64,000 nucleotides of DNA from Pseudoalteromonas flavipulchra NCIMB 2033 = ATCC BAA-314 (lineage in GTDB: Bacteria > Pseudomonadota > Gammaproteobacteria > Enterobacterales > Alteromonadaceae), in contig JWIH01000011.1 in the NCBI GenBank assembly GCA_000814665.1, positions 124,001 through 188,000 of the forward strand, in the 5' to 3' direction. The notes beneath the pieces are model-generated. The model saw only the letters and a program-made list of their open reading frames with translations. It ran no database searches and was not told the origin of the DNA. Of this stretch, positions 39,478-48,032 are shown in pieces. The position numbers and the translations under genes are program-made. How positions within the stretch are numbered: position 1 is the stretch's first letter; each line of letters begins with the position of its first letter.

Positions 39478-40444
39478 TCGCCGGAAAATAGACTATATTA
39501 GCAATCAATTGTTGTGCTTGTTGTTCATTCAGCGCTAGTTTTGAGTTGAGCGCAACAAATGCTTGCTTTTGTGACCACCCTTGATAATGAATTCCTAAAT
39601 CTACTGCCATTAAAGTCACGATTAGCGCTTTATGCTGCTCTATTGCCTTTGTACACTTTGCTACTGTAGAAGGCACATTAATAAATTCATCACGCCAGTT
39701 GAGCCCACTAATTCTTTGGCAATTAGCTGGCAATAACTCTAGTATATAAGGCTGTTGAGTATTAGGCATTGTATTGAGCACAATTGACTTACTCTTTTTC
39801 TCATCAATTTTTGATAACATTGCCAAAACTTTATTAGGCGACTCTTGAATAGCTCCGTAAAAATTTAGCTTTGATTGGTACCACTCTTTCCCATTAGGTA
39901 ACTGATGCAGCCCAAGCATCGCCCTTGATTTATAATCATTTAAATAAGCCAGTAGCGTTGAACGTGATGGTGCGTCAATATTTGAATCTTCAAGTTGCTT
40001 TATTATGGCGTCCCGCTCAAACCGATTTAGGCGAATATTACTTTCATCGGCCTCTTTTAGTTTTGTCATTACAAATTTGAGCCACAGATCAAGTTCCTCA
40101 GCACTCACTCTACCTTCTACGTTTTTGAGTACAGGGATATGACTAGGCCAAGGTAAGTAACGCTCTGGATATCGCTCTTGAATTCTTAAGTAATCAAGCT
40201 CCTTATGCGCCATAACATCTGGTTCATTCAAACTACTTGATAATAAGGCGTGTCGTAACTGTAAATAGCCCTCTGTGAACGGTAAAACAGTAATATCATC
40301 CGTAGATGAATGACTTAAACTACTGTTAAGAGAAATTAAAGAAGTTCTGAGTTCCTGATAATTTACGACTGGCTTGTGCTCACTACAAGCGGATAGGAAT
40401 ATAAATGCGACCAAAGTAAGGCTGAACAATAAATGCTTTTTCAT
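39440..40444 (-). CDS. Short DUF885-like lipoprotein
   Basis: This 334-residue protein has a lipoprotein signal (FLSAC, Cys20). Its C-terminal third resembles the end of DUF885 proteins: GKEWYQSKLNFYGAIQESPNKV, then VDLGIHYQGWSQKQAFVAL and a YFPATIFAAY ending. DUF885 proteins are about 550-600 residues long with a HExxH-type centre; here the central metallopeptidase-like part is missing or unrecognisable, so it may be a reduced, non-catalytic form. It lies downstream of the TonB operon behind a terminator and overlaps the DksA-like gene tail to tail. Confidence 0.65.
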   Translation of the reverse strand: MKKHLLFSLTLVAFIFLSACSEHKPVVNYQELRTSLISLNSSLSHSSTDDITVLPFTEGYLQLRHALLSSSLNEPDVMAHKELDYLRIQERYPERYLPWPSHIPVLKNVEGRVSAEELDLWLKFVMTKLKEADESNIRLNRFERDAIIKQLEDSNIDAPSRSTLLAYLNDYKSRAMLGLHQLPNGKEWYQSKLNFYGAIQESPNKVLAMLSKIDEKKSKSIVLNTMPNTQQPYILELLPANCQRISGLNWRDEFINVPSTVAKCTKAIEQHKALIVTLMAVDLGIHYQGWSQKQAFVALNSKLALNEQQAQQLIANIVYFPATIFAAYPHFLKP

Positions 40445-40468
40445 AATTTCACATTAAAACTTGAAATC

Positions 40469-40494
40469 AAAAAAGCCCCTTTCGGGGCTTTTTA
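40469..40494. terminator. Terminator of the TonB2 operon
   Basis: AGCCCC-tttc-GGGGCT is flanked by A-rich and T-rich runs on both sides, 2-3 bp past the TPR gene stop. Confidence 0.9.
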
Positions 40495-40495
40495 A

Positions 40496-41755
40496 TTAGA
40501 GGCTAACACCCCTACGTTGTGCTTTTTCTTTGATAAAGCTCGACCAGCTAATCGCAAATCTTCTAGTGCTAGGATCTTCCTTCGCCTTCAAAATTGCTGC
40601 ATAAGCTTGTTTGAACTTATCTTGATAGTAGTAAGCTTCCGCAAGATCAGCATATGTACTGCCTTTCTTTTTGGTACCAAGCTCTAAAGCTTTATTTAGT
40701 CTAACTACTGCTGCACTGTACTGCAGATTTTGCAGTAAAAGGCCACCTGCTCTTCCATAAAGTTCTGCGTCATCGTCAAATTTAGCAGCTTCTTCATAGT
40801 ATTTAGCAGCATCACTGATGTGTTTAGCTTGGTGGTAATAACTTGCAAGCGCTGTCACGTTTTGCTTTGTACGTTCGATTTTGCCATCTTTCATAGCCTT
40901 TTCGAACGTTTGAGCTGCACGCCAAGGATCTTCTGTCAAAGAGTATAAGCTTCCAAGAATCTTATAGTCATTCTCTTTTTCAAAGTAACCTTTGCTATAC
41001 GCCACCTTCATTACAGTCATACCTTTACTGTAATCTTCGGTTTGCAAATAAAAGCCACCTAGTTGTGTCCAAGCTTTCGGGTCTTCAGGGAAAACACGTA
41101 CTAACTCTTCACCAACCTCTACAGCCTTTTTGAATTGCTTCAATTCAAAGTAAGCTGCGACTTTCATCAGATAATATTGTTTATTTGGCTCTTCTACACC
41201 TGCGATAGCTTTATCAGCTGGAGCAATAACATTAGTATATTGCTTTAACTCATAATAAGCCTGCGCGATACGACCGTGCACTTTAGGGTCATTTTCACCC
41301 GTAAAGTCCATCCACGCTTCATAGGCTTTGATACCTTCTGAGTACTTTTCAGTACCTAGCAGAAGATCACCAAGCAACTTCATTAGATCGCCTTGATCTT
41401 TAAAGTTAAGCGCATCAGGAGCAATAGCTAAACGCGTATACTTAATCGCTTCGCCGTAGTTTTCCTTTTGAGCATAAAGCTGACCTAGGTAACGGTTAAC
41501 CGTTGCTTTATCGAAATCATCTGAAGGGTCAAGCTCGCGAAGCATTGCAATCGCTTCATCGACTTTTTCTTCGTTATATAATTCGAACGCTTTGGCAACT
41601 TTTTTACCTACTCGCTCACCCATAATCTTAGTTTTTGCCGCTTTACGCTTCTCTATTTCTTCATAGTTAGGCGCAGCAGAAACTGACTCTGAGTAAATGC
41701 CACCAGTCAATGCAATTAGAAGAGCAAGAGCTGTAAATTTGGGTAAACTTTTCAT
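40496..41755 (-). CDS. TPR-repeat protein of the TonB2 operon
   Basis: This 419-residue exported protein (signal peptide ending VSAAPNYEE) consists of TPR-like helical repeats (for example AIAMLRELDPSDDFDKATVNRYLGQLY, YGEAIKYTRLAI, YADLAEAYYYQDKFKQAYAAI). It is the last gene of a six-gene operon with TonB, ExbD and two ExbB-type proteins. In Vibrio and Alteromonadales TonB2 systems such TPR proteins accompany the energy transducer. It probably sits in the periplasm and links TonB to its receptors. Confidence 0.85.
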   Translation of the reverse strand: MKSLPKFTALALLIALTGGIYSESVSAAPNYEEIEKRKAAKTKIMGERVGKKVAKAFELYNEEKVDEAIAMLRELDPSDDFDKATVNRYLGQLYAQKENYGEAIKYTRLAIAPDALNFKDQGDLMKLLGDLLLGTEKYSEGIKAYEAWMDFTGENDPKVHGRIAQAYYELKQYTNVIAPADKAIAGVEEPNKQYYLMKVAAYFELKQFKKAVEVGEELVRVFPEDPKAWTQLGGFYLQTEDYSKGMTVMKVAYSKGYFEKENDYKILGSLYSLTEDPWRAAQTFEKAMKDGKIERTKQNVTALASYYHQAKHISDAAKYYEEAAKFDDDAELYGRAGGLLLQNLQYSAAVVRLNKALELGTKKKGSTYADLAEAYYYQDKFKQAYAAILKAKEDPSTRRFAISWSSFIKEKAQRRGVSL

Positions 41756-41765
41756 GCCTGCCTCC

Positions 41766-42383
41766 TTAATTACCTTGGTTTAGTGTGAAATCAAGCTGGA
41801 CTGTAATGCCAGGTTGCTTCTGTGGCTTACCATCAACAACTTTAGGACGATATTTCCACTTACGAAGTGCACGCTTCGCTTCACGGTCAAAGATACGCTT
41901 TGGTTCAGCATCGATAATTTCAACATCTTCGACTCCACCTAGCTCATTGATTGTGAAAGATAAACGTACCCAACCTTCTTTGCCATCACGAGCGGCTTGA
42001 GGTGGATATTTTGGCTCAATTCGAACGATAGGTGTTGCATCACCATCACGGCCAAACTCGCCAGGTCCAGATAAACCACCTGCAGTACCACCTAGGTCAA
42101 TACTAGGCATGTTAAAACCGATGTTACCCGCAGAAGGATCAGCCGTGTCTGGCTGAGGCGGCTGCGGTTTTGGCGGCTGCTTAGGTGGTGGCGGCGGCGG
42201 AGGCGGGACACGCTTCCGCTGCTGCACCTTTGATTCAGGCGGATTCGACATAATCTCGACTACGATTTGTTCCTTTTGTACATCTGCCCTATCTGCTCCT
42301 CCGGAGATAAGATATGACATGAAAAAGAACAAGCCGAGAGTTACTGCCCCACCTGCTAGAAGTGAAAACAGAAGTCGAATCAT
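41766..42383 (-). CDS. tonB: Energy transducer TonB (TonB2 type)
   Basis: This 205-residue TonB-family protein has one N-terminal transmembrane helix, a proline-rich spacer (PPPPPPPKQPPKPQPPQPD) and the C-terminal TonB domain (EPKYPPQAARDGKEGWVRLSF, then IFDREAKRALRKWKYRP). It transmits proton-motive force to outer-membrane receptors. The short periplasmic spacer is typical of TonB2. Its start overlaps the exbD stop by one base. Confidence 0.94.
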   Translation of the reverse strand: MIRLLFSLLAGGAVTLGLFFFMSYLISGGADRADVQKEQIVVEIMSNPPESKVQQRKRVPPPPPPPPKQPPKPQPPQPDTADPSAGNIGFNMPSIDLGGTAGGLSGPGEFGRDGDATPIVRIEPKYPPQAARDGKEGWVRLSFTINELGGVEDVEIIDAEPKRIFDREAKRALRKWKYRPKVVDGKPQKQPGITVQLDFTLNQGN

Positions 42384-42787
42384 TACTGATCTCCAGCTAT
42401 TGAAATCTTCAGATTGTCGCCAGTCGCTTTAATTTGGTCCATAACCTGAACAACTACACCGTGCTTCGCGCCTTTGTCAGCTTGAATAATAACCACGTCA
42501 GTAGGTTGTTCAGCCATCAGACTTTTAAGGTTTGCACTTACACGTTCAACATCAACTTGACGCTTGTCCATCCAAATCTCACCGTTTTCACGGATTGCGA
42601 TAAAGATGTTCGCATTCTTAGTCTTTTGTGCCTGTGCCGCTTTTGGCTTGTTAACTTCAATACCAGCTTCTTTTACAAAAGAAGTGGTTACAATGAAGAA
42701 GATAAGCATGATGAATACGATGTCTAGCATCGGCGTCATATCTACTGCTGCATCTTCCTCTTCACGAAAACGTTGTTTACGTGCCAT
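42383..42787 (-). CDS. exbD: Biopolymer transport protein ExbD
   Basis: This 134-residue protein has one transmembrane helix with the essential Asp (VDMTPMLDIVFIMLIFF) and a periplasmic ExbD/TolR domain. With ExbB it forms the proton channel that energises TonB. It lies between exbB and tonB (14-bp gap and 1-base overlap). Confidence 0.95.
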   Translation of the reverse strand: MARKQRFREEEDAAVDMTPMLDIVFIMLIFFIVTTSFVKEAGIEVNKPKAAQAQKTKNANIFIAIRENGEIWMDKRQVDVERVSANLKSLMAEQPTDVVIIQADKGAKHGVVVQVMDQIKATGDNLKISIAGDQ

Positions 42788-42801
42788 AGTTCAATCTCTC
42801 T

Positions 42802-43326
42802 CTAGTGATGAGGCAAGCTATCAACTAGCTTTTCTTTAGCCATTTTTGCACGTGCTTCTAAACGCGTACTAAAGAAAACACCTGATAGTGCCGCAACCAT
42901 TCCAGCCATTGTTGGTATCGTAGCCATTGAAATGCCTGAAGCCATTAATCGTGCGTTACCCGTACCTTGAGTAGCCATCGTTTCGAATACTGTGATCATA
43001 CCTGTCACTGTACCTAAAAGACCGATTAATGGACACATTGCAACCAATGTTTTGATAATCAACATGCGCTCATCTAATTTTTCAGACGCTTCAGAAATCC
43101 AAGCATCGCGGATTCTGTGTGCGTACCAAGACGTAGTATCTTGGCGGGCGTCCCACTTAGCGACGATTTCCTTTTGCATTTTAGGAAATTCACCGAGTAG
43201 GAACCAATAGCGCTCAATCATTAAAACCCACATTAGAAAGAGTGCTATTGCGACCACGTATAATACATCGCCGCCTGTAGCAACAAAATCCCTGATAGAT
43301 TCCCATATCTCCATCAGGACTAACAT
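42802..43326 (-). CDS. exbB: ExbB-type MotA/TolQ proton channel protein
   Basis: This 174-residue protein has three transmembrane helices; the conserved Thr/Gly-rich segment CPLIGLLGTVTGMITVFETMA and the following MASGISMATIPTMAGMVAAL are the MotA/TolQ/ExbB signature. It is the short ExbB2. Its ATG overlaps the TAA stop of the preceding long ExbB-type gene (TAATG), indicating translational coupling. Confidence 0.93.
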   Translation of the reverse strand: MLVLMEIWESIRDFVATGGDVLYVVAIALFLMWVLMIERYWFLLGEFPKMQKEIVAKWDARQDTTSWYAHRIRDAWISEASEKLDERMLIIKTLVAMCPLIGLLGTVTGMITVFETMATQGTGNARLMASGISMATIPTMAGMVAALSGVFFSTRLEARAKMAKEKLVDSLPHH

Positions 43327-44690
43327 TAGGCTTTCTCCTTCTCCGCGTGAGTAGCAACAATACCTGCGCTTTGCTCATCTAGGATGTGTAGAACTGCTTT
43401 GCTACGACCATGTACAACAGCGTGAAGTAGAATTAAAGGTAGAGCTGCAATAAGACCAAGTGCTGTTGTTACTAGCGCTAGAGAGATGTTACCTGCCATG
43501 ATTTTCGGATCACCAGTACCATGTAGTGTGATTGATTCGAATGTCATGATCATACCAACAACGGTACCTAGTAGACCTAGTAGTGGCGCGATAGCCGCAA
43601 GAATCTTGATGATATTTACACCCATCTCGATGCGTGGAGTTTCACGTAGAATAGCTTCATCAAGCTTAAGCTCTAGGTTTTCAACGTCTTGGTCTTTGTT
43701 ATCATGGTAAACTTTCAAGATACGACCAAGTGGGTTATTTGTGTTAGGGTTATTAGCGTTTTTGATTTGTGCTTTCATCTTAGAGCTAACAATCGTTAGA
43801 TCGATAAATCGAACTAGTGCAATTAACGCACCAACAGCAAGTAAGAGAGTGATGATGTAACCAACTTCTTGACCTTGATGCCAACGCTCTTCCGGAGTTG
43901 CGCGTTGAGTGTTAAGTCGTAGTAATGAACCACGAGTTGGGTCAACTGCAAACTTAACGTACTGATTAGCAGATGCACTGACTAGACGCTCAACCCCACC
44001 TAGCTCGCCGCTTGGTTGCTTACCAAGTGGAACGATTTGTTTGTTTTCAGCATCGTAAATAACATAGCCATCTTTAGTTACAAGGTTGAAGTTACCAACA
44101 CGAGTTACTTCTTTAACGTTAATGTCACCATTTAACTCAGCAACTTCAGCTTCAAACTTAGTTACTTTCGCAGACTCAGTCATTTCAGTTTGGAAAGCAA
44201 TCCAAAGGTCTTCAAGTTCACGAGTAGTCGGAAGCTCTTTCGCTTCAGCTAGTGAACGAAGTACTTCAGCGCGTCCTGGTTTTTCAGCACTTACTAGTGA
44301 AGCTTCGATCGAACCAATAGCGTCTGCAGCTGAACGACGTACAACACCGAACATTTCACCAAGTGTACCTTTGGCATTTTCTAGTTCAACTTCTTTCTCA
44401 GCAAGCGTCACTTCGTTCTGTTTGAATTGTTCATTTAAACGCTCACCACGTGCTTTTTCTGCAGCAAGTTCACGCTTCGCTTTGTTCAACAATGCTTGTT
44501 TGTCAGCACGGTCACTTAAAAACTCTTGCTCGCGCTGCTTGTTGATCTTGCCTTCAGAGATACGGTTTTGTTTAACCTGCTCTAGGATTTTGTCTAAGGC
44601 TTCAGTGTTTGCGTGTGCATTTAGCGCGGCACCAGCAGAAACTGTTAACGCTGCAGCAATTGCAAAACCTTTAAATAGTTTCTTCATCAT
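43326..44690 (-). CDS. TtpC-like long MotA/TolQ/ExbB protein
   Basis: This 454-residue protein has a signal peptide, a periplasmic coiled coil (about 35-130, rich in K, E and A), a beta-rich insert and then three helices with a MotA/TolQ/ExbB domain (APLLGLLGTVVGMIMTFESITL near residue 370). This is the architecture of TtpC, which together with ExbB2-ExbD2 energises TonB2 in Vibrio. It is cotranscribed with DUF3450 upstream (3-bp gap) and exbB downstream. Confidence 0.9.
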   Translation of the reverse strand: MMKKLFKGFAIAAALTVSAGAALNAHANTEALDKILEQVKQNRISEGKINKQREQEFLSDRADKQALLNKAKRELAAEKARGERLNEQFKQNEVTLAEKEVELENAKGTLGEMFGVVRRSAADAIGSIEASLVSAEKPGRAEVLRSLAEAKELPTTRELEDLWIAFQTEMTESAKVTKFEAEVAELNGDINVKEVTRVGNFNLVTKDGYVIYDAENKQIVPLGKQPSGELGGVERLVSASANQYVKFAVDPTRGSLLRLNTQRATPEERWHQGQEVGYIITLLLAVGALIALVRFIDLTIVSSKMKAQIKNANNPNTNNPLGRILKVYHDNKDQDVENLELKLDEAILRETPRIEMGVNIIKILAAIAPLLGLLGTVVGMIMTFESITLHGTGDPKIMAGNISLALVTTALGLIAALPLILLHAVVHGRSKAVLHILDEQSAGIVATHAEKEKA

Positions 44691-44693
44691 TAA

Positions 44694-45464
44694 TTACTCC
44701 GCGCCAAAGATAGGTAGGTTTACAAGTTCAGGAGCCGCTTGCTTACGTGCAATACGGATCATGCTCTTAACTGGCTTAAGATATTCTTCGCCAAGTAGCT
44801 CCCATTGCTTAGAGTCGTTGTTCCAAACCCAAGCGTGTTTTTGGTCGAACGACTGGGCTACGTATGCGATACGGCCAAGACGTGCGAAGTCAACATTGAT
44901 GTTTTTGCCATTTTGCTCAAGAGAACCTTGGCTCGCAACCATTGTTGTGCTGTAGTCAGTTTCAATAGTGTAAGCTTCAAGAACTTGACGGAACTTCTCA
45001 GAAGTCGTTACAGACGAGTTAGTCATGATGCCGCGAAGTTTCTCAACGCGCTCTAGACGTGTTTCTTGATTAAACGGAACGTCCGCTTTGATGAATTGCT
45101 CAAGCGTATCGATCATGCGATACATCAAAGGCACAACGTCCTGTTTTGTCTTGTCAATAGTACCAATCTGACGCTCAAGAGACTCAATACCTGCATTTTG
45201 ATCTGCTACAAGACGTGCAACGTGATCGTTATACACTTTAAGCAGTTCTGCTTCTTCAACCAGACCACGGTATTCCGCGATCATTTCTTGAGACTGACCG
45301 TAAAGGTTATCAATCTTTTCTTGAGACTTTTTAGCAGCCGTTTGAGTTTGTTGACCTACTTTTTGTATGTCATTCAAAGGATCTGCAATCACATTGCTGC
45401 TTGCAAAAGCTGTCGCGCCTAAAAGCGCCGTAGCTACAAGACTCTTTCTGATTTTAACAGACAT
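44694..45464 (-). CDS. DUF3450 domain-containing periplasmic protein
   Basis: This 256-residue protein has a signal peptide (VATALLGATAFASSNVIA) followed by a helical coiled coil and the DUF3450 domain, including DVPFNQETRLERVEKLRGIM. DUF3450 genes head TonB2-type operons across Alteromonadales and Vibrionales, but their role is unknown. ATG 45464 is chosen over the TTG nine bases earlier. It is the first gene of the operon; the 400-bp AT-rich region upstream should carry the promoter. Confidence 0.9.
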   Translation of the reverse strand: MSVKIRKSLVATALLGATAFASSNVIADPLNDIQKVGQQTQTAAKKSQEKIDNLYGQSQEMIAEYRGLVEEAELLKVYNDHVARLVADQNAGIESLERQIGTIDKTKQDVVPLMYRMIDTLEQFIKADVPFNQETRLERVEKLRGIMTNSSVTTSEKFRQVLEAYTIETDYSTTMVASQGSLEQNGKNINVDFARLGRIAYVAQSFDQKHAWVWNNDSKQWELLGEEYLKPVKSMIRIARKQAAPELVNLPIFGAE

Positions 45465-45867
45465 AGTTCCCAACCAATTAAGTAATGTTACTTTTATAAT
45501 TTTCGCGCTCTCACCAACGTGAGAGCAACCCTGATATCATTTGACAGATATCAACTGTCCAATAATGCTAAATGCAACACGATGTGTCAACTTCACTGTG
45601 AAAACATTTTTTGTCAATAAATAAGTAATAATTATATACAAAACAAAAAATTAACATCAAAAACACAGCAAAAGATACACATCCTTTGTAAAACCAACCT
45701 TTTGCATACGCTGTTTACAATATTTTACATCAGATTTATTCCAATAAATTGAATAGATATTCCAAATAGAAATTATGAATAACCTATAAAAACAGCAATA
45801 TAAGCTAGATTTTTCATTGCAAAGAACGCAAATTATTTCATCTTCTGCGAACTAACGCAAAATTTGT
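45465..45867. other. AT-rich intergenic region
   Basis: This stretch lies upstream of the TonB2 operon. I see no ORF, strong hairpin or convincing Fur box; the region is unusually A/T rich. It presumably carries the operon's promoter. Confidence 0.5.
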
Positions 45868-46512
45868 TTATCTATCCCAAATCGCTTGATCTATTTTTTC
45901 CTGCAGAACTTGAACGAATTCAGCGACGTGTAGACCATCCATTAAGGCATGGTGGACTTCAATACAAAATGGCATCGTACCATCTGCTTTATTGTATTTT
46001 CCGAACACAAATTTTGGGATGCCAAAGTCATCTCTACTGTGTCTCGCATGACCAAAACTGGAAAAAGATAACCATGGAAGTATAGATACATGAACGCAAT
46101 TTGGCACCTGACTTTCCATTAAAAATTGCTCACTGACAAGCGGCCCATTTAGTTGTTCAGTTTTGCTATGAATATTGGCGCTAATAAAGCGGTTGAAATC
46201 ACTTTCAGGTGCAAGCCTTACAAATCTGAAGGTTTCATCCCCTCGCAGAAAAACACTGCTAATTTCTACAGCATCATATTCAATCACCTCTCCAGCCTCT
46301 ATACGATAACGAATGGGGGTATAGCTTTGTAATGCCAGTTGTAGTGCGTATAGGCAACTAAGAGAAAACGGAACGGCACTACGTTTACTCATTTCGTAAA
46401 CTCTTTCCATTTGTAAGCTGACAGTAACGGTGAAATAAGGTTGGGCAAAATCATTGAAGAACGAAAAGTGTTCTTGGCGAGGCCAAGTATCAAGAGGTAT
46501 TTTCTTTTTCAT
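45868..46512 (-). CDS. CAT-like acetyltransferase
   Basis: This 214-residue protein belongs to the type A chloramphenicol acetyltransferase family. It has the N-terminal RQEHFSFF block and the catalytic HHALMDGLH (His188, Asp192; HHxxxDG in the family), with PWLSFSSF matching the NPWVSFTSF strand. Whether it acetylates chloramphenicol is unknown; chromosomal homologues often have other roles. No Shine-Dalgarno sequence precedes the ATG; instead the T-run of a terminator reaches it. It follows leucine dehydrogenase on the same strand. Confidence 0.82.
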   Translation of the reverse strand: MKKKIPLDTWPRQEHFSFFNDFAQPYFTVTVSLQMERVYEMSKRSAVPFSLSCLYALQLALQSYTPIRYRIEAGEVIEYDAVEISSVFLRGDETFRFVRLAPESDFNRFISANIHSKTEQLNGPLVSEQFLMESQVPNCVHVSILPWLSFSSFGHARHSRDDFGIPKFVFGKYNKADGTMPFCIEVHHALMDGLHVAEFVQVLQEKIDQAIWDR

Positions 46513-46514
46513 AC

Positions 46515-46536
46515 AAAAAAAGGGGCGTGTGCCCCT
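46515..46536 (-). terminator. Terminator of leucine dehydrogenase
   Basis: On the minus strand AGGGGC-acac-GCCCCT is followed by T7, which ends three bases before the CAT-like ATG. Confidence 0.88.
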
Positions 46537-46561
46537 CTCTGGTAATTAAACGGCGCTGTTA

Positions 46562-47602
46562 TTATAGACCGTTTTCAATAATCTCTTGAGCTAATTTATC
46601 AGCAATTATATGTGTTGAAACTTTCTCATCTTCAGAACGCTTAAAGATTTCGGTTAGCGTGTCGTAGATACCTTCTACGTGTTTAGTCGCTGCAGCCTCA
46701 TCATAACCCTCAGGTTTTGTTTCATAGTAAACATTGATGATCCCACCAGCATTAATCACATAGTCTGGTGCATATAAAATGCCTTTTTCACGAATGATCT
46801 CACCATGACGAGACTCTGCAAGCTGGTTGTTTGCACACCCTGCAATGATCGTGGCTTTGATACGTGGAATAGTGTCGTCATTTACCGTAGCACCTAGTGC
46901 ACACGGCGCATACACATCAACATCTAAATCATAGATTTCGTCGATACCAACAGCAGTCGCATTGAAATCATTAACCACTCGTTGCACTGACTCTTCGTTA
47001 ATATCTGTAACAAATAGCTCTGCACCCGCTTCATGGAGATGCTTACATAGAGTGTAAGCAACTGCACCCAAGCCCTGCACGGCAACTTTGATACCAGCCA
47101 AATCTTGGTGACCATACTTGTGCTGGTAAGCTGCTTTAATTCCAAGGAATGTGCCTAACGCAGTAAATGGAGAAGGGTTGCCGCTTTTACCTTCAAGACC
47201 CATTACGTAGTTTGTTTCTTTATGCATTACCATTACATCACCGGTGGTGATGTTTACGTCTTCAGCTGAGTAGTAACTGCCACCTAAACGGTCTAGGTGC
47301 TTACCAAACGCTCTGAATAGCGCTTCTGACTTGATAGTCTTAGCATCGCCAATAATGACAGATTTGCCACCACCAAACGGTAAACGTGCAACCGCATTCT
47401 TATATGTCATCCCTTTAGACAGACGCAGTACATCATATACTGCGTCTTCGTCAGAGGCATAATTCCATAGGCGACAGCCACCTACCGCAGGACCTAGTTT
47501 AGTGTTATGTACCGCGATAATCGCTTTAAGGCCTGATGCTTCGTCTGAACAGAATACGACTTGCTCATGGTTATCAAATTCAACTTGGTTAAATACAGCC
47601 AC
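46562..47602 (-). CDS. ldh: Leucine dehydrogenase
   Basis: This 346-residue NAD-dependent amino-acid dehydrogenase deaminates branched-chain amino acids to keto acids. The GGGK catalytic block (RLPFGGGKSVI), Lys in LSKGMTYKNA, the GLGAVA dinucleotide site and NAGGIINVYYE are typical. A GTG start at 47602 fits the SD-like GGAG nine bases upstream; the TTG at 47617 overlaps that SD, so it is not the start. An upstream palindrome shared with gltB suggests a common regulator, and the product's amino group would feed glutamate pools. Confidence 0.9.
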   Translation of the reverse strand: MAVFNQVEFDNHEQVVFCSDEASGLKAIIAVHNTKLGPAVGGCRLWNYASDEDAVYDVLRLSKGMTYKNAVARLPFGGGKSVIIGDAKTIKSEALFRAFGKHLDRLGGSYYSAEDVNITTGDVMVMHKETNYVMGLEGKSGNPSPFTALGTFLGIKAAYQHKYGHQDLAGIKVAVQGLGAVAYTLCKHLHEAGAELFVTDINEESVQRVVNDFNATAVGIDEIYDLDVDVYAPCALGATVNDDTIPRIKATIIAGCANNQLAESRHGEIIREKGILYAPDYVINAGGIINVYYETKPEGYDEAAATKHVEGIYDTLTEIFKRSEDEKVSTHIIADKLAQEIIENGL

Positions 47603-47873
47603 TTTCTTCTTCTCCAAAAATTATCTATCCCATACGGGTAAGCTCTTAGGTGTGACTTTGCGTTCAATACCACACCAAGGGCAAATAGCGCTGAAATTGG
47701 CAAGACTCTATCACTAACTCTAGCACCATTCCACAAATTGAGATGATATAAACCCAATTCAAAGCAAATACAAATATTTAATTCAAAACAAAAACAGATA
47801 CAGGAAAAAAAAACCATAAATGAAAAATTTAAAGGAATTTTAATTTAACTTATTGAATTTTTCTGAAGTTACT

Positions 47874-47885
47874 GTTTACGTAAAC
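47874..47885. promoter_or_regulatory. GTTTACGTAAAC palindrome upstream of leucine dehydrogenase
   Basis: This 12-base perfect palindrome is identical to the core at 10197-10208 upstream of gltB. It is a candidate LiuR-type operator. It lies about 270 bp upstream of the start codon, so the promoter would have to be far upstream. Confidence 0.5.
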
Positions 47886-47918
47886 GGAAGGTAAATAGTC
47901 ATTGTAAACATATCCATA

Positions 47919-47943
47919 CAAGAAAGGAGGCGAATAGCCTCCT
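47919..47943 (-). terminator. Terminator of fumA
   Basis: On the minus strand AGGAGGC-tattc-GCCTCCT is followed by TTTCTTG, about 90 bp past the fumA stop. Confidence 0.78.
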
Positions 47944-48032
47944 AAATAATACTTCGGCTGCTCAATTTAACACTGAAGCAGAATGTTTAAAGTGGAAAGT
48001 ACCTATTGTACTCTCCATCAATGTATAGCTGA

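Larger units (their letters stand above)
47603..48032. other. Leucine dehydrogenase upstream region
   Basis: This gap lies between the fumA stop and the leucine dehydrogenase start. It holds the fumA terminator and the GTTTACGTAAAC palindrome; I see no gene. Confidence 0.6.

Noticed and set aside
44086..44955. A 289-codon frame opposite the TtpC-like gene
   Set aside because: It is the reverse shadow of a well-supported operon, rich in Ser, with no ribosome site.
45601..45660. Possible Fur box upstream of the TonB2 operon
   Set aside because: The AT-rich text has only scattered partial matches to GATAATGAT units, no better than expected for such composition.
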